Numbered from the stretch's first letter, positions 1 through 13,192 are shown. The stretch: DNA of 64,000 nt from Ectocarpus siliculosus (GCA_000310025.1 FN649742.1:218241-282240); one strand, 5' to 3'. A program made the numbers and translations. The notes: a model not told the origin generated them from the sequence alone.

Positions 1-1169
1 TGTACAAGAGATCGGGATAGTTTTTTCGCCTCAAGACAACTGCAAAACAACCAACGTAGTACTGTAGAATTGTAGAATTGTAGAAGACCCGGGGACACTG
101 CCTTCGTTTGGTGACAAGAATCCTTGAGCAGAACTAACTAACGATGGTCTGTCGTTATCACACACAAGTGAACTTCACATTGCAGGAGACAATCCTGAAT
201 ACACAAGCAGAAGACCGGCTCCCTGATCTGACAACAGCAGCGTGAACTGGCCAAGTCCCTGTAGCATCCTCTAGCTTGACCACACTACTGCTGTAGAATT
301 CAAACTCATGCCTTTGACATTTCATCGACATATGCATACGCCAGGAGATTATCAACGTAGGAGTCATTCCGTGTACAGTATGGGGTCCGGATTCATGATC
401 TAGACATCAGCTTCCATGCATACTGCTGCTGTACATCGCGTTCACAAGGTTGAACTTGCAGTATCTCGACGACACATGGCAAAGGCAACACGTTTCGAAG
501 TACAACATACTTTCTTGCTGCACAATTGACTTTCGACATTGCGGTTGGCAACAAGCGGCCGGCTGTACATGTAGGTCACGCCCCCCCCGGCCACTTTGTA
601 CCTCTTGGTGCTGCTCATTCGAGGGCACGTCAGTCATTTACCATGTATGTGTAGACTACAGAGGGTGCAGACGTGGTAGGATTAGAATGTGTAACAGAGG
701 GTGTTGTTCTTGCTGCGCACAGACTAAATCACGACCAATTGCTACACGGACGGCAATACACCATGATGACCCCCAACGGCCAGCCAGGGTGCGCTCGGCT
801 CAGTAACGCATCGGCTAAGAAATGCATGGATCCAATGCACTTGTCTAACAATCACCGGCTTTTTTTTTTCCATTTTCGTTGCTGTCTCGTTTGTAGAGAT
901 GAGAGCAACAACTACGTGCGGAGAAACCGCAACAACAACAAAAAGCTACTACAATACTGCTGTAGATACTGCTGCAGTATCGCGGGGCAGACCCGAGGGA
1001 TTGCATGCGGTCCGCGTACGATGCCGTCCTATGATATGATATGTCCGTATGTCCTCCACAAACGCTTTGAACGTCCCATGAAAGGGAACAACAATCGTCC
1101 GCACACACGCTCATACCAATCATACAACACAAGAGAGAGGCAGGCCACTTCAGACGACATACAGCTTAC

Positions 1170-1291
1170 CTCGTAAACAACTTCTTCATCTTTTTCACGG
1201 CGACTTCTTCGCCGGTTTGTCGGTTCACCGCCTTCACCACTGACCCATAAGTGCCATCACCCAGCTTCTTCGTCAGCGCATAGCGATTCAT
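1170..1291 (-). CDS. MAK/ICK/LF4-like protein kinase, first coding exon (partial)
   Basis: The exon starts at the ATG whose complement is 1289-1291 and encodes about 40 residues beginning MNRYALTKKLGDGTYGSV. It contains the glycine-rich loop GDGTYGSV and the ATP-binding lysine context EEVAVKKMKK. The opening residues and the KKMKKxF stretch are characteristic of the MAK/ICK/MOK (RCK) kinases, whose algal member LF4 limits flagellar length; that assignment rests on family knowledge. The exon ends in phase 2 at a donor read GAG|GTAAGC (GT at 1168-1169). I find no following exon between 1 and 1169, so the rest of the kinase lies left of the window behind an intron longer than 1.1 kb. The subfamily rests on only 40 residues, so another CMGC kinase remains possible. 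Confidence 0.72.
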
Positions 1292-4200
1292 ACCCCGAGA
1301 GAAGATCAAGGCCGTACCAGACCCCTCCGACCAACGACTCGGGAAACGAAGCAGCCAAAGGGTCACTCCAACCAAAAACACCTCGCAGCTCGCTAGGCGG
1401 AGGAAAAAAAAAAGTTGTGATCCAAAGAACGCTTCCCACTGGAAACCCAGTGAAAAGGCGGCGGAATTACTGTATGAATGTAGGAATCGTAGATAGCCGA
1501 CCGACAACAGACCTTGACGCCTAGCTCCGGCGATCGAGGGCGAAGGAGAGCTGAAGCCGTCCGTTTTCCCAGAGAGGTGTGTAAATAGGATGTCGGGATG
1601 TCGGGGCTTGACAGGGTTGGTCAACATTGCATCGCGCATGGTACAGGGTGGACCAATCGGAACTTACCGAGAGAGAGCTTACCCAATCAAGCATGACACA
1701 GCTCCCAGTATCTAATGTAGCGAGCTTCGAGCGTCCCAGCCTCAAACGCGAGGCTGGTGTGTTACAGTCTGCTGTCGCTGGTAGCAGCCGTTTTGTTCTA
1801 TTTTCAACCTGTCCCTGAAGCTTTGAGACGGTACAACGTGCAAAACCAATCATGGGGTGCTCAAAGTTCAAATATCTCTCCCGGCATGTTGCAAACAGAC
1901 GTCCGCTCGGCTGTGTACGCCATCCTCTCACAGGATATTCTACGAAGTTCCGAATTCATGTGGTAAGCTGTGGTTCTTGGCGGTCGTGAAAAGTTTCAGG
2001 CAATTCGATAGCCGGAAGGGCAAGTATGCTAACATTCATGTTCAAAATCTTAATTTTTTGCAGTGCTCGGTGGGCCAGCTGAACTCTACAAGCTACAGCA
2101 GTGAGTCAAACAAGCGTTCCAGAGACAGACAGGGATGTCTTCTACGTAATGCTTTTTTTTTCAGTCCGTCCTGCTCTCAGATGAACGCATGGTCGTACAG
2201 AATTTCAATATTGATCACGCTGCTGTAGATGTTAGGCGGCAATTGAAGAGCTCACAGTAAGGGTGCTTCTTATCGACCAATAAAACACGAAAAAAAAAAC
2301 GAAACCGTGTTTTCTTGAACACATATGGAGGCGTTTTTCCCCGAAAGCGCGAAAAGAAGGAGCCGGGTTTTTTGGGGGCTTGCTACTTAAACGAATCCGT
2401 GTTTTTGACAGAAGCATCGGGCAAGCGCACCGCGGGCGCTGTAACATCACTGAGAACGCTAGAAAGACCTGCCAGACTCACGTTCAGGTCTGTTGTGGAG
2501 ATGGACAAGCGGCAGAAGCGGCGTTCAGTCCGTTCTTGGCCCAAAACTAGGCATTGCGTGGTGCTCTCGTCTTCAACTGCTGCTGTTGGTGCTGTTTTTT
2601 TTTTCAATCACACATAGCAAACACGGAAACAGTAGAACGAGTACAGCAGCAGCACCAAGACCTCCAACGCGCTGATTCCTTCTGTTCGGCTGTCTATATG
2701 ATACCATCTCCCGGCGCCGTGCTGCTTCGTGGGTATTGGGTGCTTGGATGCTGCTCAATAAAGTGTGTGAGAGACGTGTGCCACCTCACCAAAATGCCGT
2801 TGGAAAAAATGCGGCGAGATGATCTGTTTTTGGTCGGACGCATCAACATCAATCCAAGGCACCACGCAGCAGTAGAGCAACAGGGCCTCCGACACGCAAA
2901 TTCTTTCGGATTGGCCATCTATATTATGCTGGCCGTCAGCGCGGCTGCCGCCCTATGATTGTTGAGCTCGTCTACCTTTGGGCAGGTGGTGGTCAAAGAT
3001 GGGAGTCGCAACCGTGAAAAATGAGCTGGCAAACTGAAGAAATCGCAAGCAACACCCAGGTGGCGACACTCTGCCCTGCGTCTGTTGTTGCTGAAAACTG
3101 AAAACAGCAGGCCAGGTGGACGGGATCTTTCTAAGTGTGTTGTCCTCTGTGTCGGGTGCTGCTTATTGCGCTTTCACCGCTGCTCTATGGTGAGCAATAC
3201 CATGTCAACCTGATGTGTGTCGAGCAAAACGTGTATTCAGGGAAGGAAACGAACTCTTCGCGATGACATCACGATTAGAACAAGGGAAAAATAATCGGAT
3301 CTTCTTTTCACCGTTCCGTGAAAAAAAGCGTTTTTTTTCGTTGCGTTAACAATAACCCTAAGCAATACGCGCTTTGTGACCTGTACGGCGTGTAGACTAA
3401 CCGTTGTTTCAACCATTTATTCATGCTGCCTTTCTCAGGGTTCATATAGATCGGGTGCTTAGCTTATAGATCGAACTACAGCCAGCTGAGGCGCAGGAAA
3501 TCAGCGGGGAACGGGGGGCTCGTGGGTTGAACAGCCTGCCAGCTCAGCGCAGTTGGTTACGCCACGGTGTCGCTTCGACAACCGCCTGTAAGCCCCCGGT
3601 ACGCCCCGCAGCGGAGCTTCAACGCCAGCTACCGTCCTTTCTACTCATCTGCAATCCTCGCGAGCTCCATGTTCTCCGGTGATGGAAAGCAGGGGAGGAG
3701 TCGTCGCGGGGGCACGTCAACGGTGCAGGAAGAAGACAGAGGCCGTGGTAGACCGGAGGCACCGAGGTACCTGCGCCAAGCGTCACCACAAACCGCTATA
3801 CGAGAGATCCCGGTCTACGTGTTGGGCGGACGGGAGGAAGGGCGGGGTCGGGCAGGAAACGAAGGGGGACGCCCTCCGTTAGTGTTGGGGAGGCTCTCCC
3901 AGATTTTGAAGGGAAGGCCACAGATGAGGATTACAACAAGCTGCACGGCGAGGTGATGAGTCAGGCGGTGGCCCAGTAGAGATCGCGAGATTGCCGAAAA
4001 TCAACGGCGAGAGTCGGAGACTGGGAGCATGCGCACGCTTGATTGTCGGCGTAGGAGTGGCGGTGGAGAGCTTGGAAAAGCTGTAGTTCTCCTCCAAGCA
4101 AGCGGAACGCGGATGAGACGTTCTGCTCGGAAGTGTTACCTGTAGCCTGAAGCCTTCTCAGCAGGATATTACGAAGGAAATCATGCAGACCCACGTCATG

Positions 4201-6767
4201 CGGCTGGCCGATGAGGCCCTATGTTCTACATGCCACAGGTCTTTGGGTGACAGCAGTTTCACGCACCTCCGCGGGGGACCCGTTAGTGCGAGCAATAGCC
4301 TTCGTGGTCTCGTGGGGCAAAGAATGGGGAAGTCTGCCCCCGACGCTCGTGCGAACCCTTTCAATGGTTAGGCCCTGCAGCGACAGCCTCTGCCCACGTC
4401 CGGACTGTTTGCACTTTTGGAAGACCGTATGAGAGAGCTACGCGTTTGCGGTCATTGCGGTCATTGCGGGCACTGGATCTTGGGCAGCAGCAACAAGGGG
4501 TGGTATCCCATGGATGCTGCAGGTGAAACCCGGTCGCAAGAGGACGATGAGTAGCATGTCGATGTGTTGTCAGAGCCTGCAGGACAACGAAGTCATGAGG
4601 CACTTGCGGGAGGGCCTCCAAGAGACGGTGCTGGATACAGAGTTTAACGGTATGGGTGGGGCATCAATCCAACTGGGAGCGTGGAGCGACGCGGATGATC
4701 TCACTGCACAGGAATGCGTGCTGTGGCTGCCTGAGTATGGTTACGTCGGCCCAGCAGAAATGCAGCCACGCTGACGTACGCTTGCGGAAAATGCAGCGGT
4801 AAGGGGAGAATATGCCCCCTCGCTTGCGGCTACAGAAATCGTCATAATCTGGGTCGGACGTCCGCATCCGCGAGAGTGGACGGGAGGGCGTTCGTCCCAG
4901 CCTGTGATGAGTACTCCTGCATCCGGGCGAACGGAGGGTACAACCTAATCCTCAATATTCGTCCATCCCCATCCCCATTTGTGCCAGCGCCATGGCACTC
5001 TTGCCTACAGGAAGCAGCAGAAACCACGAGCAGCGGAACAGAACGACGCGGGGCCGGGGAACCCCTAGTCGAACGTGACCAACGGCGTTTTGGCCGGTGA
5101 TGACGCGGTTTCGCCTGACGTGGTGCCAGAAGCCCATTTTTGACCAGCGGCGGCACGATGTACGAACAATTAGTCTGTCCAAATGTCATTTGGATGGGGG
5201 GCTGGTGGGATGGCAGGCGGGCGGGCATCACCATCAAGTTCAGCAATTTGGCCATGATTTATTTTCTTTCTCCATATACCCAAGCGAACTGCCACGAAAT
5301 TGTTGGAACGAAGGCGCTACATGCCTGCATCGTATTACTGCTGTATGTATGGTGTTATATTGTCCTTTGGTGCGTTTAGGTTAGGTGATGTGATTGACTG
5401 CTGTATAGTGGTGCGGTCAACGCAGCAGCAGTCCCGGTTTGGCTATCTAGCTACCTATTTGTTAGGTGTTCTTCACGTTGCCTCTCGATTGTTGATATTG
5501 CCTCTCGATTTTCTGAGACCCTTCGGCGATCACCGCCGGAGGTGGCCGTTGCCCTCTTTCTTGGACATGTGCTTGTCCTGTTTGACCTCGTGTGCAACGA
5601 CCCGGAGAATTAACGGTTGGTTGTTGTCGTTGTTATTGTAAGAAAAGTGTACGTATAGAGAACGATAATCTATGTGCAAATAAATAATTCAGTATCTAGA
5701 TTGTCTTGTAGCTATTGTCTGCACAAAGTCACGAGAAGACTGCTGTGGGACAAACACAAGAAGACAACGAAAGCCGTCAGATACAGATAAATCCAGGCAA
5801 TGCATGTCCCGTCTGAAAAACGCACAGACAGCTAGCTACCCAATGCGGCATTCCACGGCGTTCGGAAGAACTCGACCTGTGCGTCATCTTGCACCATACT
5901 TCAACATGCTGCAGAGCCATACGCATACGACCGTGAAGAAGACCAAACAGCAATAAAACATGTTCTATCATAGGCATTATGTAGTCTACCGTATGTTGCT
6001 TGCCGCGTGCAGGGCTATGTATTTATAAATGCCCTGCTGTGCAAGTTTTCAAATTCAAATATTTGAAAGTTAGACTACAATAATAATGATCGTGGTTGTC
6101 AATCGATCCGCCCCTCCTATCACCTTCTCTCTCTGCACTAATGTTCAGTTCAAAACCTTCAAGCCACACTCCCAGCGGTTCTCTTCGTCTTCTCTTCAAA
6201 CTTTGCGCAAGACTGATCTCACTGCTGTAAGCGTGTTCTCTCCTAGGATGTTGTTCTTCCGTGTTCACTGACAGCAGTGTTGACGTGTTGACATATGGTT
6301 GTTACACCGCACACCACGCACTTCAGCAGCAGCAGGTGATGCGTACGTACTTTACAGCATTCCAGACATGGAGGTGCAGAAATTGTAGGTTGTAGGTGTG
6401 CCACTAAGCTAGCTGAGATTGCGCTGGCAAATTGCAGCCCCAAACCCCGCTGCTGATTTGAGAACCTACTGCTGTATCTTACCGCCGCAGACTTGGGTGT
6501 GGACCTCTGTTTATCTCTCGGGATCGTTCTCCGCTTTTTTTTTTTTCTTCTGGCAGCGTCCGTGTCTGTCTGCAATTGCATCCCATTGGTCAGCCTTCAA
6601 CACTCGCTCGCAACAATCCAGCAGCTTTTCGGGGTGTCGCAGGTCACAGGAGAGCCTCGATTTGTATCAGCTCGCTTTGAGGTAACTGGTAACTGGAGGT
6701 GCAACACACGACAGGGGGGAAGGCAGGAAACAAGCGAGTTCCGAGTGGCTGGACACATAGCAGAGAG
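1292..6767. other. Intergenic region without a supported gene
   Basis: Nothing here has recognisable protein similarity or a phase-consistent exon chain. The first few hundred bases are presumably the 5' untranslated region and promoter of the minus-strand kinase. A GC-richer block at about 3480-5120 has moderately long open frames on both strands, all interrupted, and could be an old degraded coding relic or transposon. The part around 5300-6500 is AT-richer and carries copies of the decamer TACTGCTGTA (for example 5336-5345 and 6467-6476). Confidence 0.5.
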
Positions 6768-6920
6768 ATGGTGTCGCCTTGGGTCGTCGCGTCGGTTGGG
6801 GCGCTGTCTGTTGGAGGTGCTGGGGCTTTCCACGTGCCTGCGCTGCCATCAGCGAGAGCTACGGCTGCGGCCAACAGACATGTTTCGCGCATGTCTACTG
6901 CAGACGACAAGCCCAAGAGC
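6768..6920 (+). other. Bipartite plastid-targeting presequence of chlorophyll synthase
   Basis: The first 22 residues form a short hydrophobic signal peptide (MVSPWVVASVGALSVGGAGA). They end at A-F in GAGAFHVP and are followed by an Ala/Arg/Ser-rich, acid-free transit peptide to about residue 45. A phenylalanine directly after the signal-peptide cleavage site is the hallmark of nuclear-encoded plastid proteins in algae with secondary red plastids. It supports both the chosen start codon and the stramenopile assignment. Confidence 0.75.
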
Positions 6921-9900
6921 TTCTATCCCTTCCAAAGAAGCGACGCACCTTCAACCAGGTGTGGCTTACCAGCAGGGCTCTGCTTTTCATGTGCAGCATT
7001 GCTGCACGGGAACCGTGAATTGCCTTGATCGGTGGGTCTTTGCTCGTCATCGTGCGGCCTAAAACGTGAACATGTGTCGATCACCTGAAGCGTGAGTCCG
7101 GGAAGCGTGGCCTTGTGCCCAGTTGTGAGCGCTTTCCCCGAATACGCACCACCGGTAATTCTTTCGCGGAATCCGGACATGCGTTTGGCATTGCAGAAGC
7201 ATTCGTATCGTGTATCGATTGATTTGCTTGTGGCTCTACAGCGTGTGTATGAGTGTCTCCCGCCACAGCGGGATGTAGACTTACTGCGGTGTCTGTTGCA
7301 GACAGCGAACCACTTTTAGAATAGGGGGCGCGTGCTACACAGCATATGCACGTCGCCCATGACCTCAGCATGTATCCTTTTCACGTTCACCGTGTAGTTC
7401 ACGCAGTCTATGCCCCTCTACTCTGCATTTGGATGCAGCTCAATGCATACCTTAACTTGAATCTCCTTGACCTGTGTGCCGCCTGTTGATCCCGCCACTT
7501 GATCCCGCCGAAAAGGCCTGGCTCAATCCCGCGCCTGGAAGCTGGAGTCACGCCCACCCCCGAGACCAAAGGAGGAACGAAGGAGGGAGAGGGCGCGGGT
7601 GGCGCCTTCCGGCAGCTAGTTGGCCTCAAGGGTGCGACACGCGTTGAATATTATGCATATCTAGTCGTGGAGAGGGATAGGGACACATATCATACCCACG
7701 GGGACAACACAGGGTACATCCCAAGTAACCTTGGCTCAACGTGCCAGTATTTACTGATACATGCGTAGTGGTGAAGTGGTGCAAATCCACTGGATGGCTG
7801 TTGTGTAAGGGGTTCTTGCCAACCCCGATCAGTTTGAAGTCTGAATCCCAGACATTAGGAGGCCGAAAACTTGAAAACGACCTTCCGGCTTGCGGAGTCC
7901 CAACTTGAACACCGTGTATGACACAAGATAACACACCCCCTGTACCGATTTTCAAAGCTCGATTTCTCAACAGCAGAAAGACTTGCAGCGCCAAAAATGG
8001 CGGCGTTGAAGCCGTCTTGTTGGAGAGATTTCCGAAAATGTATCGTTTCGTTTATGCGTCCTCTTGGTGGCGTAATCGACCTTTGAAAAGCAGTACGGGG
8101 GTGTTTTATCTTGTGTCGTATGTACAAGTATACGGTATCTAAATTCCCCGTTGGTTGCATGAGATACCACACCTCCAGAACCGATTTTCATATGCTATGT
8201 AGCACGAGTACTCCACGACGAAGAGAATGCCAACACCAAACGACACGATTTCGGAAAGCTCTGGACGAGATGGCTATGGCTCCAACGCCACGATTTTGGG
8301 CATGGCCTTTGTTTTTGCTGCGAGAGCGATGGAGCTTTGAAATCGCCATGGGGTGTGATGTCTTACGCAACCCACTGTCCACAGCTTGCATCAGAGGAGA
8401 ACATGATGGAGCAGTGACATCCGCGCTGGCACGCCTAGATCTGTTGCCGGGGCCGTGCTGTCGAACGCTGCAGCTCGTGTCCGAACAGTCCGCAGATCTT
8501 GGTCCATAGGATTCACGATCCACGTGCTGTACGTGCCGTCACAGTCCACAGCAGCAGCATGTAGCTCACACACGCCGGCTTTTGGACGACTCCCAGATTT
8601 TCGGAATTGTCGGATCACAGCTACAGCCTTCCAAACCACAGCCCCAGCAACAGATCTGGGCGTTCCAACGCTCGCGACGCTGCTTCACAATATCGCTTGT
8701 GCGATTTCTGGTACTCTTGCGTTTGTTTTCAAAATTAGTCAACGTCAAAATTCTTTGTCCGCAGACCCTTGAAGTTGGGACTCATTTGAACACCCGCCAT
8801 GTCGCCTGTGTTGTCTCTAATTTAGACTGGTGAAATGTTGCGCGTGGGCGTAGACTCTGTGGTGCGACGGTGGAGACAGTCCCCTACCGCTTCTCTGCGC
8901 CACAACGAACTAATTTTTGGTTGCGCAACGTATTCCACATAGTGTCTCGTTTTGTGAGTGCTGGGTGCTGACTCGGTTGTTTCCAACAACGGGAAAATCA
9001 AGATCGTTTAACAACAATCCATTGTTATATGCCTCGTTCGTGTGTGTTTGAATCTCATTGCTTTCAGGTGCCTCCACAACCGACGAGATATTAAAGATTC
9101 GGCTACAGCTTACGAAGCCGGTAACGTGGATACCTCTCATCTGGGGAGTCCTCTGCGGCGCAGCTGCTTCAGGTGGGTCCATGGCAACGCGGAAGCACAA
9201 AGCGCAGGTTGTTCGAATTAATTCCCTCATGACCTCCTCCAAGCAATGCGTTGCGTCACAGGGACGCCGGTGTTGAGGGCAGCGGCTAGGGATTGTTTGC
9301 GGACGCACGGCTCGACAAGCCGTGGAGAGATGGATACTCATGATGATAGCAACAGCTTGGTTTACGATTCGACCGCCTCATGAGATTTGTTTGTTCCATT
9401 TGCAGGCAACTACCACTGGTGGAACCCATTCGGAGGAGGGGACGTGAGCTTTGACCTTGGCTCCCAGGACCTATTGAAGGCGCTTGGATGCATGATTCTG
9501 TCCGGACCCTTCCTGACGGGATACACGCAGGTAAGTCTGGTGAATCCACTTCACAAGACGCGTTTGCCTGCCTTCGTTGAACGCATGTTTATCTTGTGAA
9601 GTGGAATGAAATATCAAAGGGAATAAATTGTATACCACTGTAGAGGCCGCATGGTTGTATTCTAGGCTGACTGGGAAAACGCTCCTGCAGTGACCTTCAC
9701 AAGGTGCGTTGAACGCGCTGTGTACGTTCTGTATGACCCGCTCCCAGTTGCGGTTGCCTCCTCCTTGCCTACGCTCGGTACTACGCTACAGATTCACGCG
9801 GGTTTTTCTATGCCAAGCAAGCACCAACGCTCTTAGACCCTCCCTTCGCGATATAGCGAGGATCATGAGGATCGAAGCAGGCCATACCTTCTCTCTCTGG

Positions 9901-11877
9901 GGTGCAAAGAATGAACCTGTTGACACCAATGCATGTCTGAGACGATCTGTTGCCCTCGCCCGATGTTTTTCGCATCTTTTCGCGCAGACCATTAACGATT
10001 GGTACGACAGGGATATCGATGCAATCAACGAGCCGTACCGCCCTATCCCATCGGGAGCCATCTCAGAGGTCAGTAAATAGTTTCTTTTTGGCGGAGTAAC
10101 TTTCTTGCGGTGTTAGATCAGGCTTCTTCGGGCTTTGCCCTATTTACGCGTCACCACCCCACCTGTCGTGGATCTACTTCTTTGAATCTGAATGCTATTG
10201 TACATACACATGCTCCTCGTGACCTGGCGAATCAATCCACTGGATGGATGGATGTGGATCTCCTTGTGCCTAGGGGCGGGTGCATTCTTGTGGGGTGAGC
10301 GTCGTGGCTGCAAGCAGCCGTGCCAAAGCACCGGCTCGTCGAAACCCGATCCGTCGCCACAAACGACTCCGCGTGCCCCAACCAATGAAAATCTCACCAA
10401 CAGTCGTTTTTTTTTTTGCTATCCCGCAACAGAAACAAGTGATCGAGCAAATCTGGTTTTTGCTTCTGGGCGGGCTCGCGATCGCGTACGGTCTTGACGT
10501 GTGGGCCGGCCACGACTTCCCCATGGTATTCGCTCTCTCCGTGGGAGGGTCCTTCATCTCGTACATCTACTCGGCGCCGCCGATCAAGCTGAAGCAGAAC
10601 GGTTGGTTGGGCAACTACGCCCTCGGGTCGTCTTACATCTCGCTGCCGTGGTGGTGCGGGCAGGCTATGTTTGGGGAGCTAAACATCCAGGCGAGAGCTC
10701 ACCTAGACTTATCGAACGTGTCTGCCGGGTGAAGCGCAGCAGTTGCTTCGGTGGAGTGTGCAGGCTGTTCGCTGCGAAAGCGTGTGACATGTTTTGTGGA
10801 TGATTGGTGTGCTTCTTGACGTTTTATGTCGCGTGAAACGGGCGAAGCTGTTTTTGGTGGCTTGGGCGCTGTCTCTTGGCGTCTTGCCGCTGCTGGTGGC
10901 TACTTGTGATGTTTTTCTATCGTATCGCGTGCGATTTGTGCTGTGGTTACTTTTTATCTTTTTGTGTAGCAGTCGCGTTCTTGTGTACCACTCCATGACT
11001 CGTGTACAATGTGCGCCAGCCTAAAGCGCTGACATTGTTGGACAACAACTGCTGTACCTTCCCGTTCGGTTGTAACCGTAACCGAAACCTCCCGACGATG
11101 CACCCTCCGACCCGATTTCGATTCCAGGTGGTTATCCTCACCCTCTTGTACTCGTGGGCGGGCCTTGGAATCGCGATCGTGAACGATTTCAAGAGCGTGG
11201 AGGGTGACAGGGAGATGGGTCTCCAGTCTCTTCCCGTGGCGTTTGGGGTGGAGAAGGCCAAGTGGTTGTGCGTGGGCTCCATCGACGCCACGCAGCTGGG
11301 CATCGCTGCGTGGCTGTACTATATCGGGGAGCCGACGTACGCGGCCATCCTGACCGCGCTCGTGTTGCCGCAAGTGTTCGCGCAGTTCAAGTACTTCTTG
11401 CCCGATCCCGTCGGGAATGACGTCAAGTAAGTGTGACCACGTCAAGCTCTCGGGCCTGGTGTACAGTAGTATCTCTTAGCCATGAGGGGCTCACAAGCCG
11501 CCCCAGAACAGACTCGCAGCCGCGCGACAAACGTGATTTCTTGGCCTCGCGCCACAGAGTACGACGTGCTGGGCGTCGACATGATGTAGGTGGAGGTTGC
11601 GAACATGTTGGCTCAAGGGGTTGATGTAGAAGGCACACGTCTTTTCTGCGGTTGTGTTGGATCTCTATCAGTCCACCCTCGTCGAGATGCTCTAGAAGTA
11701 CGGAGTAGAAGATCAGGATTGATCATTTAGGTAACATGTTTTCTCTCTCCCCTCCCTCCCTTGTTGGCCCCTCATCCATCCGTGTTGTTGCGTTGCAGGT
11801 ACCAGGCGACGGCCCAGCCCTTCCTGGTGTTCGGCATCCTCACGACCGCTTTGGCCATGGGACATCACACCTTCTAG
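6768..11877 (+). CDS. CHLG: Chlorophyll synthase, plastid (8 exons)
   Basis: This UbiA-family membrane prenyltransferase attaches phytyl (or geranylgeranyl) diphosphate to chlorophyllide, the last step of chlorophyll a synthesis in the thylakoid membrane. Exons: 6768-6958, 7516-7631, 9068-9172, 9406-9530, 9988-10068, 10433-10690, 11128-11426, 11799-11877, giving 417 residues with consistent phase. Residues 1-50 form a signal peptide plus transit peptide with the cleavage-like motif GAGAFHVP. The first Asp-rich prenyl-diphosphate motif, NDWYDRDID, is at about 182-190, followed by NEPYRPIPSG. The second, NDFKSVEGD, is at about 311-319. Further family landmarks are KPVTWIPLIWGV, YGLDVWAGHDFP and QNGWLGNYALG, and the C-terminus YQATAQPFLVFG is also typical. 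Exon 2 is the weakest: its acceptor (AAAAG) is poor, but it supplies the expected RQLVGLKGA segment and keeps phase. The intron after exon 6 uses a GC donor (CAG|GCGAGA). Identity is near certain. Confidence 0.95.
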
Positions 11878-12870
11878 AGACAGACTGCTGGAGATAGCAC
11901 AGGCCAACTAGTAGACCGTAGAGTTGGCGCGGCTATTCTGTTCGTTTGTTTTCAGTTTGGTTGTTCGCGTCACCTGCTACTGGTTTCTGGAGTTTGAATG
12001 AACGAACCCTGGCTTGATACAGCTAAGGGCTGTATTTGTCGCCATCTGCAGTATTCGAGTATCAGAATATTGTAGATATTGCACGTAATTTTTCTAGCCA
12101 GTACTTGTTCTCGCTGACGTTCTTCCTGTTTTTTGTTTGTTTTATTTCACGTGGGTTGAGTTTTTGTGCGCCGCTGACTACCGCTCCTCGCGAAGATGAA
12201 CATACACCGTGGACATTTCGCAGACAAGTTCCGTTGTGCAGTTGGTGCTTTGGCGTGGTTGGTTGACATTGATTTTTGAGGGAAACAGCATGGAGATTGG
12301 TTCATGGAGACTGGTTCTTCTGTGCAATAGAAACCTTCGCAACGATGACTGCACAAGAGTACTCGTCGTACTGTGCCCGTCGGTGCCGTATGGCACGGTA
12401 GAATAAATTGCACGATACACGCACAGAACTGTCATCATGTGCTTACCATGGACATGCCAAGTAGACATGAAAGGGCGGCAGTTCAAAAGAACACTATCCC
12501 TGGCGGTCACTGCCTTTGCGACTAGTGTCATTCTGAAGCTGAAAGTTGTCGAAGTGGCAGTCAGCCCTGTGGGCACTCATTCCGATACCCCCCCCGTGCG
12601 GCCGGCCGAGACGTACTGACATAACCGATCATGAGCCAACCTGAAGCCCTTGCATTGATTTCGATTTTTATGTTCTCTTGAGACTATGATACTGCTGTTG
12701 TACAGAATCGGCTACCCGATCTCGAAAGAAAAAACACTCCATATATATACTCCCTCCCGGTTCCCAAGCTCTAGCTTGGGTCTCAGTCGATCAAAAGTCT
12801 TTTTTTTCCGTCTGTGGAGTTTTCAGTAGCATAGCGGACCCCTTGCCCGACCGGGTCGAAAAGGCCGATC
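11878..12870. other. Downstream flank of chlorophyll synthase, no gene seen
   Basis: This stretch follows the chlorophyll synthase stop codon and presumably starts with its 3' untranslated region. It has only short open frames on either strand, none recognisable. A near-copy of the TACTGCTGTA decamer lies at about 12691. Confidence 0.4.
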
Positions 12871-12895
12871 TCAGCCCACACTGCGAACCTCCGAG

Positions 12896-12984
12896 AACTA
12901 CCAGCAGTTCTGGGTAGCTGAGACGATTTCAAGACCTCTCACAGTCGTTTGAGCATCTATCGCTTGCTGTGGGGCGATAACCAG
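12896..12984 (+). repeat. 89-bp dispersed direct repeat, copy 1
   Basis: The block beginning AACTACCAGCAGTTCTGGGT and ending GGCGATAACCAG recurs almost unchanged at 13440-13528, in the same orientation and 544 bp away. I see only two substitutions. The intervening DNA includes a tandem duplication, so this looks like one boundary of a recent local rearrangement. No coding potential is seen. Confidence 0.85.
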
Positions 12985-13059
12985 TTTCTCCGTCGACAAG
13001 AAGATCTGCGTTACATCGTCACATCGGAACGACCAGATTGGTTGACTTGTCGTTGAGGG

Positions 13060-13192
13060 TCCTCTTTTTATAGATCTTTTTGTATAAGAGTCGTCTTCAT
13101 TTTTTTCGCCGCCCGCGCCAACCCTTCTTTTTTACAGATCTATTTATATAGAGTCGTCTTCTTTTTTTCGCCGCCCGCCCCAAGCCTTGCTT
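13060..13192 (+). repeat. Tandem duplication of a ~66-bp T-rich unit
   Basis: Two adjacent units share TAGATCT/CAGATCT, then AGAGTCGTCTTC, a T run, and CGCCGCCCGC followed by CCAA. They occupy roughly 13060-13125 and 13126-13192. They sit between the two copies of the 89-bp direct repeat. Confidence 0.7.

Noticed and set aside
3530-3620. tRNA-like stretch (AGCTCAGCGCAGTTGGTTA resembles a D-arm/box A)
   Set aside because: No matching acceptor stem, anticodon arm or T-arm with TTCGANTC can be folded downstream, so it is at most a chance or relic similarity.
3567-3956. 129-codon plus-strand open frame, Arg/Gly-rich
   Set aside because: Low-complexity composition, overlapping open frames in other phases and no motif or splice partner; probably fortuitous in GC-rich DNA.
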